Notes under the pieces: model-generated
Told to the model about the DNA's origin: nothing
The model's database searches: none
What the model saw: only the letters and a program-made list of their open reading frames with translations
Translations under genes and position numbers: made by a program
Part shown: piece by piece, positions 15,530-23,964 of the stretch
How the letters are laid out: each line of letters starts with the position of its first letter
Numbering within the stretch: the first letter of the stretch is position 1
Source: Cellulosimicrobium cellulans
GTDB lineage: Bacteria; Actinomycetota; Actinomycetes; Actinomycetales; Cellulomonadaceae
Length of the DNA: 64,000 bases
Direction of reading: 5' to 3'
NCBI RefSeq assembly: GCF_006539945.1
Contig: NZ_BJNZ01000003.1
Coordinates: forward strand, 124,001 to 188,000

Positions 15530-16288
15530 ATGGCCCGGGTCACCCGCTCTGACAACTTGCAGGGCGCGACGTTCGACGGCGCGGACCTGCGCGGCGCGCG
15601 GTTCGTGGAGTCCGACCTGTCCGGCGTCGTGATGCGGGGCGTGCAGGTGGAAGGGGCCGACATCGACGCCCCGTGGCTCGCGGACGGCGATCCCGCGTTC
15701 CGGGTGAACGGCGTCGACGTGACGGGCTTCGTGGAGGCGGAGCTGGACCGGCGGTTCCCGGGGCGGGAGCTGCGTCGTGCCGGTGACCCGGAGGGGCTGC
15801 GCGCGGCGTGGGCGGCGCTGGAGTCGACGTGGGCGGCGACGCTCGACCGGGCGGCGGCCCTGCCCGCGAGCGCCGTGGACGTGTCGGTGGACGGCGAGTG
15901 GTCGTTCGCGCAGACGTTGCGGCACCTGGTGCTGGCGACGGACGCGTGGTTGGGGCGGGCGGTGCTGGAGGTGGAGCAGCCGTTCCACCCGTTGGGTCAG
16001 GCGGGTCCGCAGGCGGCGGAGGACGGGCTGGACGTGTCGTTGTTCGTGACGGGGACGCCGTCGTACGGGGAGGTGCTGGAGGCGCGTGCGGGCCGGGTGG
16101 CGATGGTGCGGGACTTCCTGGCGGGTGTGACGTCGGAGGGGCTGGCGGTGGTGCGGCGTCACCCGTGGGCGCCGCAGTACCCGGAGACGACGTTGTCGTG
16201 CCTGCACGTGATCCTCGAGGAGGAGTGGGAGCACCACCGGTTCGCGGTGCGTGACCTGGAGACGATCGAGGGGTCGTCGGGCACGTGA
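15530..16288 (+). CDS. Pentapeptide-repeat / DinB-fold protein
   Basis: 252 aa, ATG with GAGGAGG 6 nt upstream. Residues about 6-48 contain pentapeptide-like units (NLQGATFDGADLRGARFVES then DLSGV). From about 80 the protein is a DinB four-helix domain: WAALESTWAATLDRA, SFAQTLRHLVLATDAW, VLEVEQPFHPLG, and TLSCLHVILEEEWEHHRFAVRDL with histidines placed as in the DinB metal site. DinB proteins include bacillithiol/mycothiol-dependent transferases, so a thiol-dependent detoxifying role is possible but not shown. Convergent with the lipoprotein gene. Confidence 0.8.
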   Translation: MARVTRSDNLQGATFDGADLRGARFVESDLSGVVMRGVQVEGADIDAPWLADGDPAFRVNGVDVTGFVEAELDRRFPGRELRRAGDPEGLRAAWAALESTWAATLDRAAALPASAVDVSVDGEWSFAQTLRHLVLATDAWLGRAVLEVEQPFHPLGQAGPQAAEDGLDVSLFVTGTPSYGEVLEARAGRVAMVRDFLAGVTSEGLAVVRRHPWAPQYPETTLSCLHVILEEEWEHHRFAVRDLETIEGSSGT

Positions 16289-16320
16289 GAGCGGGCGGGC
16301 CGGGCGCGGGGTCCTGACGC

Positions 16321-16794
16321 TCAGGGGGTGCGTGAGACGACGGCGGCGAGGTTGGGCGTGAGGCGCGTGAGGTCGGCGTCGGTGGGGAGGCCGTCGGGGA
16401 CGAGCAGCGCGCTGCCACGTGTCTCCTGGTCCTGGTACGTCAGCGGGAGGTCGGAGTCGTCGAGGTCGGTGACGAGGCCGCACGTGGCAGCTCCCGCGTC
16501 GTCCTGCGTGGTGTCCCCCGGCACGACGGTGACGAGGCAGACGACGTCCTGCCCGTCGCGGGTGCCCGCGCCTGCGTAGAAGACGATCCCGTCGAGGTCG
16601 CCCAGGCGTCGTGCCGTCGCGGGGTCCATCTCGTCGGGCGTCATCGTGTCGCTGAGCGCGTCCTCGGAGGTGGGCTCGTCGGCCAGGCGGGTCACGAGGT
16701 CCTCGGGCGTGACGGACCCTGAGCAGGCGGTGAGGGTGACGAGCGCGGCGAGGAGCAGGACTCCGGGGCGGGCGCGGCGGCGGCGGTGGTCCAT
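16321..16794 (-). CDS. Small putative lipoprotein
   Basis: 157 aa. The N-terminus is a lipoprotein signal: Arg-rich MDHRRRRARPG, a hydrophobic stretch LLLAALVTLTAC, then SGS, with the lipobox cysteine at about residue 24 (LTAC). The mature part is acidic, with a repeated DDSDL character and two further cysteines (VVCLVT and AATCGLV) that may form a disulphide. I do not recognise a family. Lnt encoded at 21943-23688 could N-acylate it. Confidence 0.75.
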   Translation of the reverse strand: MDHRRRRARPGVLLLAALVTLTACSGSVTPEDLVTRLADEPTSEDALSDTMTPDEMDPATARRLGDLDGIVFYAGAGTRDGQDVVCLVTVVPGDTTQDDAGAATCGLVTDLDDSDLPLTYQDQETRGSALLVPDGLPTDADLTRLTPNLAAVVSRTP

Positions 16795-16959
16795 CCAGGA
16801 TGGATATCACGACGTGCGGGGCGTCCGGGGCGGGCGCCGACGGCGAGCTCGACCGCGCTCCCCCGGCCCGCGAGCGCCGCAAGAGCCGGCCAGGGATCTC
16901 GTGCCGCCAGGTACCCCGGTGTCTCCGGTCCGGCGGCCCTCGGACGCTACGGTGGCGGC

Positions 16960-17400
16960 ATGAATCGTGAGGCGTTGGTCGGCTACGTCCGTTCGCAGGG
17001 GTGGGGCGTCGTGGCGTCCCTCGGCGCGGAGGGCGAACCCCAGGCCGCGTTCCTCGCGGTGGCGGCGACGGATGCGGGCGAGCTGGTGTTCGACGCGCGC
17101 GCGACGTCGCGCAAGGTGATGAACCTGGTGCGGGACCCGCGCGTCGCCGTGACGGTCGGCGGGACGGACGGGACGACGCTCCAGTGCGAGGGCACGGCGG
17201 ACGTCCCGGTCGGTGCGGACCGGGAGCGCTGCGCCGCGGCGTACGTGGCGGCGTTCCCGCAGTTCGCGGCGTCGCTGGCCGACGACGGCATCGTCCTGCT
17301 GCGGGTCGTGCTCGCCTGGGCGCGGTACGGGGACTTCCGCGAGGACCGGTCGGTCATCACGGAGGTCGACGTGACCGGGTGGGGCCAGGCCGGGACCTGA
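16960..17400 (+). CDS. Pyridoxamine 5'-phosphate oxidase-like flavin-binding protein
   Basis: 146 aa from ATG 16960, 6 nt after a TACGGT hexamer (leaderless candidate). The split-barrel fold is indicated by WGVVASLGAEGEPQAAFLAV, LVFDARATSRKVMNLVRDPR and VAVTVGGTDGTTLQCEGTA, then HRD-like ending DFREDRSVITEV. These are small FMN- or F420-binding proteins; specific activity unknown. Stands alone, convergent with the SHOCT-domain gene 25 nt away. Confidence 0.8.
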   Translation: MNREALVGYVRSQGWGVVASLGAEGEPQAAFLAVAATDAGELVFDARATSRKVMNLVRDPRVAVTVGGTDGTTLQCEGTADVPVGADRERCAAAYVAAFPQFAASLADDGIVLLRVVLAWARYGDFREDRSVITEVDVTGWGQAGT

Positions 17401-17425
17401 CGGCAGCCGGACACCGGTCGGCCCG

Positions 17426-18175
17426 TCAGCCGAGCAGCGCCTGCTTCGCGCGCGCGAACTCGGCGTCGGTGAGGTCGCCGGCGCGGTGCAGGGCGGCGAG
17501 CCGTTCGAGCCGGGCGACGAGCGCCGCTCCCCCGTCACCCGGGGTGGCGCTCGCGGCGGGTGCGCCGCGCCCGACGACGCGCCACAGGGCGCGGGCGAAC
17601 ACGCCGGGGCGTCGGGCGGTGCCTGCCTGGTCGGGGTGGAGGCGCGGCACGCGCGGCGAGGGCACGGTCCGGTCGTCGACGACGACGCTCCCGGGCCGCG
17701 CGTCCGCGAGCGAGCGCGCGAACCGGGCGAAGCGGGCGGACGACCCGTCGAGCAGGACGGCGCGGGTCGACCGCGAACCGGGTTGCTCGTCCCGCCACGT
17801 CACGACGACGGTCGGCCCGACCCCGGTGACGGTCACGACGGGTCGCCCGGCGGGCTCGAGCACGGTGTCGTCGCCGCGGACGAGGCGCAGCCGCGCGCCG
17901 TCCCAGACGAGCCGGCCGCCGGCGACGTGGAACATGGCCGGGTAGCGGGGCGCGGCGGCGAAGCGCGAGGTGTCGGGCGCCCGGCCGGGGACCGTCACGA
18001 CGCCGACGGGTCGCCGCCGCGGCGGGGCCGGAGGGCGGGGGCCGTCCGCGTGCGTGGCGAGCGCCTCGACGACCGGGACTGCGACCGTGACGGGGGCGAC
18101 GGGTTCGACGCCGGGCTCGGGGGCGGGTTCTGCCTGGTGCGTCTCGGTGTGGCCCTCGGTCGCGCTGGTGCTCAT
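17426..18175 (-). CDS. SHOCT domain protein
   Basis: 249 aa, ATG with GGGGGAG upstream. Residues 1-60 are Pro/Ala-rich and probably disordered. The middle (about 65-150) is beta-rich: PAMFHVAGGRLVWDGARLRL, TVTGVGPTVVVTWRDEQ. The extreme C-terminus is a SHOCT motif (LVARLERLAALHRAGDLTDAEFARAKQALLG), a short helical module that usually mediates oligomerisation of membrane-associated proteins. No transmembrane segment is visible. Function unknown. Confidence 0.75.
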   Translation of the reverse strand: MSTSATEGHTETHQAEPAPEPGVEPVAPVTVAVPVVEALATHADGPRPPAPPRRRPVGVVTVPGRAPDTSRFAAAPRYPAMFHVAGGRLVWDGARLRLVRGDDTVLEPAGRPVVTVTGVGPTVVVTWRDEQPGSRSTRAVLLDGSSARFARFARSLADARPGSVVVDDRTVPSPRVPRLHPDQAGTARRPGVFARALWRVVGRGAPAASATPGDGGAALVARLERLAALHRAGDLTDAEFARAKQALLG

Positions 18176-18258
18176 GGTGCTCCCCCGTCGTCGTCGGTCC
18201 CCCGATCCTGCCGCGCGACACCCGCCGAGAGCAACCCCTCGGGTGGTGTCGCCGCAGG

Positions 18259-18963
18259 TCAGGACGACGTGAGCGCGCCCCCGGCCGGGAGCACCGGTGG
18301 CCGGGGGCGCGCGGTCGGTGGGGGGCAGAGCCCGCCGAGGAGCGCCGTGAAGTCGGGCGTGGCCGCGAACGGGTCGGCGGGGCCGGTGTTCTTGCGCAGG
18401 GCGACCTTCTCCGCGAGCTCGCGGCCCGCGCGCGCGATGCGGGCGGGCAGCCCGCCGCCGGCGTCGGCCTCGGCGGCGGCCCAGTCGTCCGTCGCGGCGA
18501 ACACGGACGTCGTGGCGACGTCGGCCCGCAGGTAGGTGAACAGCGGCCGCAGGGAGTACTCCAGTGCGAGCGAGTGGCGCGCGGTGCCGCCGGTCGCGCC
18601 GAGCAGCACGGGCGTGCCGGTGAGCGAGTCCTTGTCGAGGACGTCGACGAACGACTTGAGCAGCCCGGAGTACGTGGTGGTGAACAGCGGGGTGGTCACG
18701 ACGATCCCGTCGGCGGCGGCCAGGCGCTCGAGGACGCCGGCGAGCTCGCCCGTGGGGAACCCGGTGAGCATGGCGTCGACGACGGCGTGCGCGTGGTCGC
18801 GCAGCTCGACGGTCTCGACCTCGGCGCTCACGCCGAGACCCTGGAGCTCGCGCACGGTGGCCTCGCCGAGCCGGTCGGCGAGCAGCCGCGTGGAGGACGG
18901 CTTGGACAGCCCGGCGGACACCACGACGAGGCGGCGGTCCGGGGCGGGGGTGCTGGCGGTCAT
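18259..18963 (-). CDS. NADPH-dependent FMN reductase, CE1759 type
   Basis: 234 aa, ATG with AGGAG 6 nt upstream. Flavodoxin-like fold: LVVVSAGLSKPSSTRLLADR, GIVVTTPLFTTTYSGLLKSFVDVLD and LLGATGGTARHSLALEYSLRPLFTYLRA. This resembles the CE1759 family of FMN reductases that occur beside CE1758-type luciferase-like monooxygenases, exactly as here. It probably supplies reduced FMN to the monooxygenase encoded just upstream. The two are 171 nt apart, and that gap contains a long stem-loop. Confidence 0.85.
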   Translation of the reverse strand: MTASTPAPDRRLVVVSAGLSKPSSTRLLADRLGEATVRELQGLGVSAEVETVELRDHAHAVVDAMLTGFPTGELAGVLERLAAADGIVVTTPLFTTTYSGLLKSFVDVLDKDSLTGTPVLLGATGGTARHSLALEYSLRPLFTYLRADVATTSVFAATDDWAAAEADAGGGLPARIARAGRELAEKVALRKNTGPADPFAATPDFTALLGGLCPPPTARPRPPVLPAGGALTSS

Positions 18964-19030
18964 GCGGTGCTCCTGGGGTCTGGCGTGTCGTGCGGGGGTC
19001 GGCCCGTCGCCGGGCCAGGTGGTGCGGGGT

Positions 19031-19090
19031 GCCCGACGGCGGCAGGTCGACCGGGTGCGCTGGGCACCCCTCGACCGTACGCCGTCGGGC
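19031..19090 (-). other. Long three-tier stem-loop between the two flavoenzyme genes
   Basis: GCCCGACGGCG (19031-19041) pairs perfectly with CGCCGTCGGGC (19080-19090); inside, GGTCGA (19045-19050) pairs with TCGACC (19071-19076); inside again, GGGTGC (19053-19058) pairs with GCACCC (19064-19069). That is 23 pairs in three helices with a short apical loop. It sits in the spacer between the upstream monooxygenase and the downstream FMN reductase, so an RNA processing, stabilising or partial-termination element is plausible. No T-run follows. Confidence 0.6.
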
Positions 19091-19134
19091 GGCGGGTCCC
19101 GCGACCGGTCAGGCCGGGCCGCGGGCAGCGCGGG

Positions 19135-20322
19135 CTACAGACCGAACGCGGCGCCGGCCTTCGCCGGCTCCTGGTCGTCCTCGGCGGTGCGCCCGGTCCA
19201 GCGGTCCTCGGTGCCGCCGACGTGCGCGGCGCCCTCGGTCCCGGCGGCGCGGGCCGCGGCGACGCGCTCGGCGTGGCTCGGCGGGTTCGCCGGCACGTGC
19301 GCGGGCCGGGCGGCCTCCATCTCCTTGCGGAGCACGGGCACGACCTCGCCCGCGAGGAGGTCGATCTGCTCGAGCACCGTCTTGAGCGGCAGACCGGCGT
19401 GGTCCATGAGGAACAGCTGGCGCTGGTAGTCGCCCACGTGCTCGCGCATCGCGGCGTACCGGTCGATCACCTGCTGCGGGGAGCCGACGGTGAGCGGCGT
19501 CTCGCGCGTGAAGTCCTCCATCGACGGGCCGTGCCCGTACACGGGCGCGTTGTCGAAGTAGGGGCGGAACTCGTCCCACGCCTTCTGGGAGTCCTTGCGC
19601 ATGAACACCTGGCCGCCGAGGCCGACGATCGCGGTGTCCGCGGGGCCGTGGCCGTGGTGCTCCCAGCGCTGGCGGTAGAACTGCACCATCTGCCGGGTGT
19701 GGCTGATGGGCCAGAAGATGTTGTTGTGGAAGAACCCGTCGCCGTAGTAGGCCGCCTGCTCGGCGATCTCCGGGCTGCGGATCGACCCGTGCCACACGAA
19801 CGGCGGCACGCCGTCGAGCGGGCGCGGGGTGGAGGTGAAGCCCTGGAGCGGGGTGCGGAACTTGCCCTCCCAGTCCACGACGTCCTCGGTCCAGAGGCGG
19901 CGCAGCAGCGCGTAGTTCTCGATCGCGAGCGGGATGCCGTTGCGGATGTCCTGCCCGAACCACGGGTACACCGGGCCGGTGTTGCCGCGCCCCATCATGA
20001 GGTCCATGCGCCCGTCGGAGATGACCTGGAGCATCGCGTACTCCTCCGCGAGACGCACCGGGTCGTTCGTCGTGATGAGGGTCGTGGACGTCGACAGGAC
20101 GATGTTCTTCGTCACACCGGCGAGGTAGCCGAGCATGGTCGTCGGCGAGGACGGGACGAACGGCGGGTTGTGGTGCTCGCCCGTGGCGAAGACGTCCAGG
20201 CCCGCCTCGTCCGCGTGCTTCGCGATGGTCAGCATCGCGCGCACGCGCTCGGTGTCGTCGGGGGTCCGGCCCGTCGTGGGGTCCGTCGTGACGTCGCCGA
20301 CGGTGAAGATGCCGAACTGCAT
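19135..20322 (-). CDS. LLM-class flavin-dependent oxidoreductase, CE1758 type
   Basis: 395 aa, ATG with GGGAG 6 nt upstream. Bacterial luciferase-like TIM barrel: MQFGIFTVGDVT, ADEAGLDVFATGEHH, LVKN/NDPVRLAEEYAMLQVISDGR, MMGRGNTGPVYPWFG and the C-terminal PLTVGSPQQVIDRY. It is a two-component flavin monooxygenase whose partner FMN reductase is the next gene. The last 60 residues are a low-complexity tail. Substrate unknown. A perfect palindrome 35-46 nt upstream of the start suggests repressor control. Confidence 0.85.
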   Translation of the reverse strand: MQFGIFTVGDVTTDPTTGRTPDDTERVRAMLTIAKHADEAGLDVFATGEHHNPPFVPSSPTTMLGYLAGVTKNIVLSTSTTLITTNDPVRLAEEYAMLQVISDGRMDLMMGRGNTGPVYPWFGQDIRNGIPLAIENYALLRRLWTEDVVDWEGKFRTPLQGFTSTPRPLDGVPPFVWHGSIRSPEIAEQAAYYGDGFFHNNIFWPISHTRQMVQFYRQRWEHHGHGPADTAIVGLGGQVFMRKDSQKAWDEFRPYFDNAPVYGHGPSMEDFTRETPLTVGSPQQVIDRYAAMREHVGDYQRQLFLMDHAGLPLKTVLEQIDLLAGEVVPVLRKEMEAARPAHVPANPPSHAERVAAARAAGTEGAAHVGGTEDRWTGRTAEDDQEPAKAGAAFGL

Positions 20323-20356
20323 GGTGTGCTCCCGTGAGTCCTAGGTCGATGCGTTT

Positions 20357-20368
20357 GCATGTACATGC
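20357..20368. promoter_or_regulatory. Palindrome upstream of the LLM-reductase operon
   Basis: GCATGTACATGC at 20357-20368 is a perfect 12-bp palindrome 35 nt upstream of the monooxygenase ATG (minus strand), in the expected operator position. It shares the core ATGTACAT with the palindrome at 13582-13595. Confidence 0.5.
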
Positions 20369-20583
20369 CGCTCAACCCACCGCCCCGCGGGTTTGTTCCC
20401 GGCCCCTCGCGCCGCCGGTGTGAGCGTGCGCACGTCCGGGCCGTGGCGGCCGTGACGAGTTGCGTCGGGCATCGAAACCCGGGAGCCTGGGACCGCGACG
20501 CGCCGAGGCGGACCGGCCGGGCGCCGTGGGGGCGGCCAGGCCGCGGACACCCCGCGACGTTCACCGGACCTTCACGACGCGCC

Positions 20584-20610
20584 GGAACACCGACCGACGG
20601 TGAGGCGTTG
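20584..20610 (+). promoter_or_regulatory. SigR-like promoter of rbpA
   Basis: GGAAC (20584-20588), an 18-nt spacer, then GTTG (20607-20610) matches the SigR-family promoter form GGAAT-N18-GTT. It lies about 75 nt upstream of the rbpA ATG. In Streptomyces coelicolor rbpA is a known SigR target. The rest of the 364-nt gap 20323-20686 shows only the palindrome at 20357-20368. Confidence 0.6.
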
Positions 20611-20686
20611 CCTCTCGTAGACCGGGCCGCTGCCCGCACCCCACCGGGCGCGCCCACCACCCCCGAAGACCCCTCAGGAGGACACC

Positions 20687-21031
20687 ATGGCCGACCGTTC
20701 GCTGCGCGGGATGAGCATCGGTGCGAAGAGCATGGAGTCGGACGAGGGCGTCGACTTCGCCCCCCGCTTCCAGGCGCACTACGACTGCCCCAACGGGCAC
20801 ACCATCATCCTGCCGTTCTCGACCGACGCCGAGGTCCCCCCGGTGTGGGAGTGCCGCTGCGGCGCCGAGGCGCTGCTGCGCGACGCGGAGCGTCCCGAGC
20901 CCAAGGCCGGCAAGCCCGCCCGCACCCACTGGGACATGCTGCTCGAGCGCCGCACGATCTCCGAGCTCGAGGAGCTCCTCGACGAGCGCCTCGGCCTGCT
21001 GCGCGCCGGCAAGCTGCGCCGCAGCGCCTGA
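20687..21031 (+). CDS. rbpA: RNA polymerase-binding protein RbpA
   Basis: 114 aa, ATG with AGGAGG 7 nt upstream. Conserved RbpA features: LRGMSIGAKSMESDEGVDFA at the N-terminus, the core domain with CPNGHTIILPFS and VPPVWECRCG (four cysteines), the basic linker KAGKPARTHWDM, and the sigma-interacting LLERRTISELEELLDERL. RbpA binds RNA polymerase and the primary sigma factor and stabilises the open complex. The gene faces ppm across a strong terminator. Confidence 0.95.
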   Translation: MADRSLRGMSIGAKSMESDEGVDFAPRFQAHYDCPNGHTIILPFSTDAEVPPVWECRCGAEALLRDAERPEPKAGKPARTHWDMLLERRTISELEELLDERLGLLRAGKLRRSA

Positions 21032-21053
21032 CACCACGGTCGCCCGACGACCG

Positions 21054-21087
21054 GAGAGGCCCGGACCCCGCAGGGTCCGGGCCTCTC
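21054..21087. terminator. Bidirectional terminator between rbpA and ppm
   Basis: A perfect 15-bp stem: GAGAGGCCCGGACCC (21054-21068), loop CGCA, GGGTCCGGGCCTCTC (21073-21087). It lies between the convergent rbpA and ppm stops and has no U-tract, as is usual in actinobacteria. Confidence 0.85.
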
Positions 21088-21133
21088 GTGCGTCACCGGC
21101 TGGTCGCAGACCCCGCTCCGCTCGGTCCCGGCC

Positions 21134-21946
21134 TCAGCGAGAGGCCCGGCTCCCCCGCCCCCGGACCGCCCCGGCGAGCTGCGCGGCGCGGCGTCGCGCA
21201 CCCCACACCGTGACCTTCCACAAGGCCTCGGAGACGATCGAGCGGCTCATCTTCGACCGGCCCGCGGTGCGCTCGACGAACGTGATCGGCACCTCGACCA
21301 CCCGCCCGCCCGCGCGCACGACCCGCCACGCCATGTCCACCTGGAAGCAGTAGCCGTGCGACTCCACGCTCGCGAGGTCCACGGCGCGCAGCGCGTCGGC
21401 ACGGTACGCGCGGAAGCCCGCCGTCGCGTCACCCAGACCCAGCCCGAGCGCGACACGCACGTACACGTTCCCCGCCCGGGAGAGCACCTCTCGGTGCCAC
21501 GGCCAGTTCTCCACCCGCCCGCCCGGCACCCAGCGCGACCCGATGACGAGGTCCGCGCCCGCGCCCTCCCCGGACTCCCCCGCCGGGGCGAGCGCCGCGA
21601 GCAGCGAGGGCAGCTGCTCGGGCTGGTGCGAACCGTCGGCGTCCATCTCGACCAGGACGTCGTACCCGGCGTCCAGGCCCCAGCCGAACCCCGCGACGTA
21701 CGCGGCGCCCAGCCCCTCCTTGCCCGCCCGGTGCAGCACGTGCACGGCCGGGTCCGCGGCGGCCGCGGCGTCGGCGAGGTCGCCCGTCCCGTCGGGGCTC
21801 GCGTCGTCGACCACGAGCACGTCCGCGCCCGGCACCGCGGCGCGCAGGCGCGCGAGCGTGCCCGGCAGGGTCAGCGCCTCGTCGTACGTGGGGACGACGA
21901 CGAGCACGCGGCCCGGCGCGGCGGGCTCCACGGGGCGCTCGCTCAC
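21134..21946 (-). CDS. ppm1: Polyprenol monophosphomannose synthase
   Basis: 270 aa, GTG 21946 overlapping the lnt stop. GT2 glycosyltransferase: [49 protein letters not shown], the DxD metal site in [14 protein letters not shown] (about residues 107-120), SRWVPGG and [11 protein letters not shown]...[11 protein letters not shown]. It transfers mannose from GDP-mannose to polyprenyl phosphate, giving the donor for protein O-mannosylation and lipomannan. In mycobacteria this domain is fused to Lnt; here the two are separate overlapping genes, as in Streptomyces. Confidence 0.9.
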   Translation of the reverse strand: MSERPVEPAAPGRVLVVVPTYDEALTLPGTLARLRAAVPGADVLVVDDASPDGTGDLADAAAAADPAVHVLHRAGKEGLGAAYVAGFGWGLDAGYDVLVEMDADGSHQPEQLPSLLAALAPAGESGEGAGADLVIGSRWVPGGRVENWPWHREVLSRAGNVYVRVALGLGLGDATAGFRAYRADALRAVDLASVESHGYCFQVDMAWRVVRAGGRVVEVPITFVERTAGRSKMSRSIVSEALWKVTVWGARRRAAQLAGAVRGRGSRASR

Positions 21947-23688
21947 CGCGCGTCGTCCTCGGTCGCAGCAGACGTCGCGGACGCCCGGACCGCGCGGCGC
22001 TCGCGGACGGCGCCCACGACTCCCGCGGCCAGGAGGCCGAGGGCGAGGAGCTCGACCACGCGCCCGGGCCAGCCCCCCGCCCGCACGGCCGGGGTCAGGC
22101 TCGTGCGCAGCGGCAGGTCCGCGACCAGCTGGTCGGCGGTGAACAGCCCGGTGCTCTGCAGCAGGGTGCCGTCGGGGGCGATGATGCCGCTCACGCCGAC
22201 GGTCGAGACCTGCACGGTCGCGCGCCCGGTGGACACGGCGCGCAGCCGCGACATGGCGAGCTGCTGCGTGGACTCGGCGGTGTACCCGAAGGAGGCGTTG
22301 TTGGTCTGCACGACGAGCACCTCGGCGCCCGCGTCCACGGCGTCGTTCACGAGGCCGTCGTAGGCGACCTCGAAGCAGATGACGACGCCGAGCGGCACGG
22401 TGCGCCCGAGGCGCTCGGACACGAGGTCGACGACACCGGTCTCGGTGCCGGGGATCATGTCGATGGAGACGCGGTCGACCTGGTCGGAGAAGATCCGCAG
22501 CAGGGACCGCAGCGGGATGTACTCGCCGAACGGGGCGGGGTGCTGCTTGGCGTACCGGTCCACGACGCCCGCGCCGGGCTCCCACAGCAGCGACACGTTG
22601 TACCGGCCGCCGGTCTCCGGGTACTCCTGGGCGCCGACGAGGATCGGCGCGCCGACCTCGCGCGCGGCGTCGTCGATGGCGCGCGCGACGTCGGGCGCGG
22701 TCTGCGGGTCGAGGTCGGAGCCGTTCTCCGGCCACAGCACGACGTCGAGGTCGCCGGGCTCCACCTGGTCCAGCAGCGCGACGGTCCCCTGCAGGTGGTT
22801 GTTCAGCACCTCGGCCCGGTTCGCGAACGACCCCAGGCCCGGCTCGCCCACGTTGCCCTGCACGGCCCCGACGGCGAGCGTCCCCGCCTCGGCGCGCGTG
22901 TCGAGCGGCACGATCAGCGGCGCCGCGACGAGCGCGCCGGCCACGACCACCGGGACGACGGCGCCCGTCACGACGTCGCGGCGGCGCACCAGCGCGAGCG
23001 CGGCGACCGCGAGCAGCGACCCGGCGAGCGCGACGAGCAGGGACACGAGGACCTCGCCCCCGAGCCACGCCGCGCGCCCGAGCGGGGAGCCCGCCTGGGA
23101 GAACGCGAGCCGGCCCCAGGGGAAGCCCCCGAAGGGGACCTCGGTGCGCGCCTGCTCGACGCCGACGAACAGCAGCGCGAACCCGACGGCCTGCGCCCAC
23201 GGGCGCGCGGCCGACCACGGCCGGCGCCGCGCCCACACCCACGCGGCGCCGAGCACGGCGACGAAGCACGCCTCCATGACGGACAGCGCGACCCACGGCA
23301 CGGTCTCGGTCGCGTAGTTCGCCCACCACAGGTGCGGCAGGAAGAACGCGAGCCCCCACACGAGCCCGACGAGGAAGCCCCAACGGGCGCCGTCGCGCCG
23401 CAGCGCCCAGAACAGCGCGGCGACGCCGACGAACGCGAGGGGCCACCACCCGCGGTCGGGGAACGCCGCGTCGGTGACGAGGCCGCCCACGAGGGCCAGG
23501 AGCAGCGTGAGCGGCCGCGACGGGGGCCCGACGAGGGTGCGGCCGTCCGTCGTCCCGGGGACGCGGCGACCGGTCTCGCCGTGGCCGGTCTCGGAGGTGG
23601 TGGATGCCGGGGAGTCCGGGGCTGACGTGTCCGGTACCGCGGGGCGGGGTCGCCCGGCCGGGGCGGCCGTGGGCTCGGGGGCGTGCAC
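21943..23688 (-). CDS. lnt: Apolipoprotein N-acyltransferase
   Basis: 581 aa. About seven membrane helices (60-260) precede a nitrilase-like periplasmic domain with the catalytic triad E321 (LWPENG), K381 ([12 protein letters not shown]) and C438 ([11 protein letters not shown]). The enzyme adds the third acyl chain to lipoproteins at the outer face of the membrane. The first 55 residues are a Pro/Thr-rich cytoplasmic extension. Start GTG 23688 lies 6 nt after TAGGGT, so the lnt-ppm1 transcript is probably leaderless. The upstream 276-nt gap (23689-23964) shows no other clear feature. Confidence 0.92.
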   Translation of the reverse strand: MHAPEPTAAPAGRPRPAVPDTSAPDSPASTTSETGHGETGRRVPGTTDGRTLVGPPSRPLTLLLALVGGLVTDAAFPDRGWWPLAFVGVAALFWALRRDGARWGFLVGLVWGLAFFLPHLWWANYATETVPWVALSVMEACFVAVLGAAWVWARRRPWSAARPWAQAVGFALLFVGVEQARTEVPFGGFPWGRLAFSQAGSPLGRAAWLGGEVLVSLLVALAGSLLAVAALALVRRRDVVTGAVVPVVVAGALVAAPLIVPLDTRAEAGTLAVGAVQGNVGEPGLGSFANRAEVLNNHLQGTVALLDQVEPGDLDVVLWPENGSDLDPQTAPDVARAIDDAAREVGAPILVGAQEYPETGGRYNVSLLWEPGAGVVDRYAKQHPAPFGEYIPLRSLLRIFSDQVDRVSIDMIPGTETGVVDLVSERLGRTVPLGVVICFEVAYDGLVNDAVDAGAEVLVVQTNNASFGYTAESTQQLAMSRLRAVSTGRATVQVSTVGVSGIIAPDGTLLQSTGLFTADQLVADLPLRTSLTPAVRAGGWPGRVVELLALGLLAAGVVGAVRERRAVRASATSAATEDDAR

Positions 23689-23964
23689 GGGTGCACCCTA
23701 CGCCACGCACCTGCACGGACCCAGGTCCGCGGCGGCGGCCCGGCGGGTGAACGAGACGGTGGGTGTGTGCGGGCCCGCGCGCCCTTCGGCCCGTACGCCG
23801 CCGCCACCGGCGGAGCACGTTTTCTACTGAGCGCGCGGGCCCGGCCAGGTACCCGGCGCGGCACGCCGAGGGGTCGTCGTCGGTGGCTGATCCCCCTGCG
23901 GCCACGGGGGCCGGAACACCCTGTCGAACCTACTCCGGCTCACGGCCCTGTCAAGCGGTAGCGG

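Noticed and set aside
21134-23905. A 923-codon open frame spanning lnt and ppm on the minus strand, suggesting a Lnt-Ppm1 fusion as in mycobacteria
   Set aside because: Only the last 270 codons encode Ppm; over the lnt region this frame is an Arg/Ala-rich shadow. The real lnt is in another frame and overlaps ppm by 4 bp.
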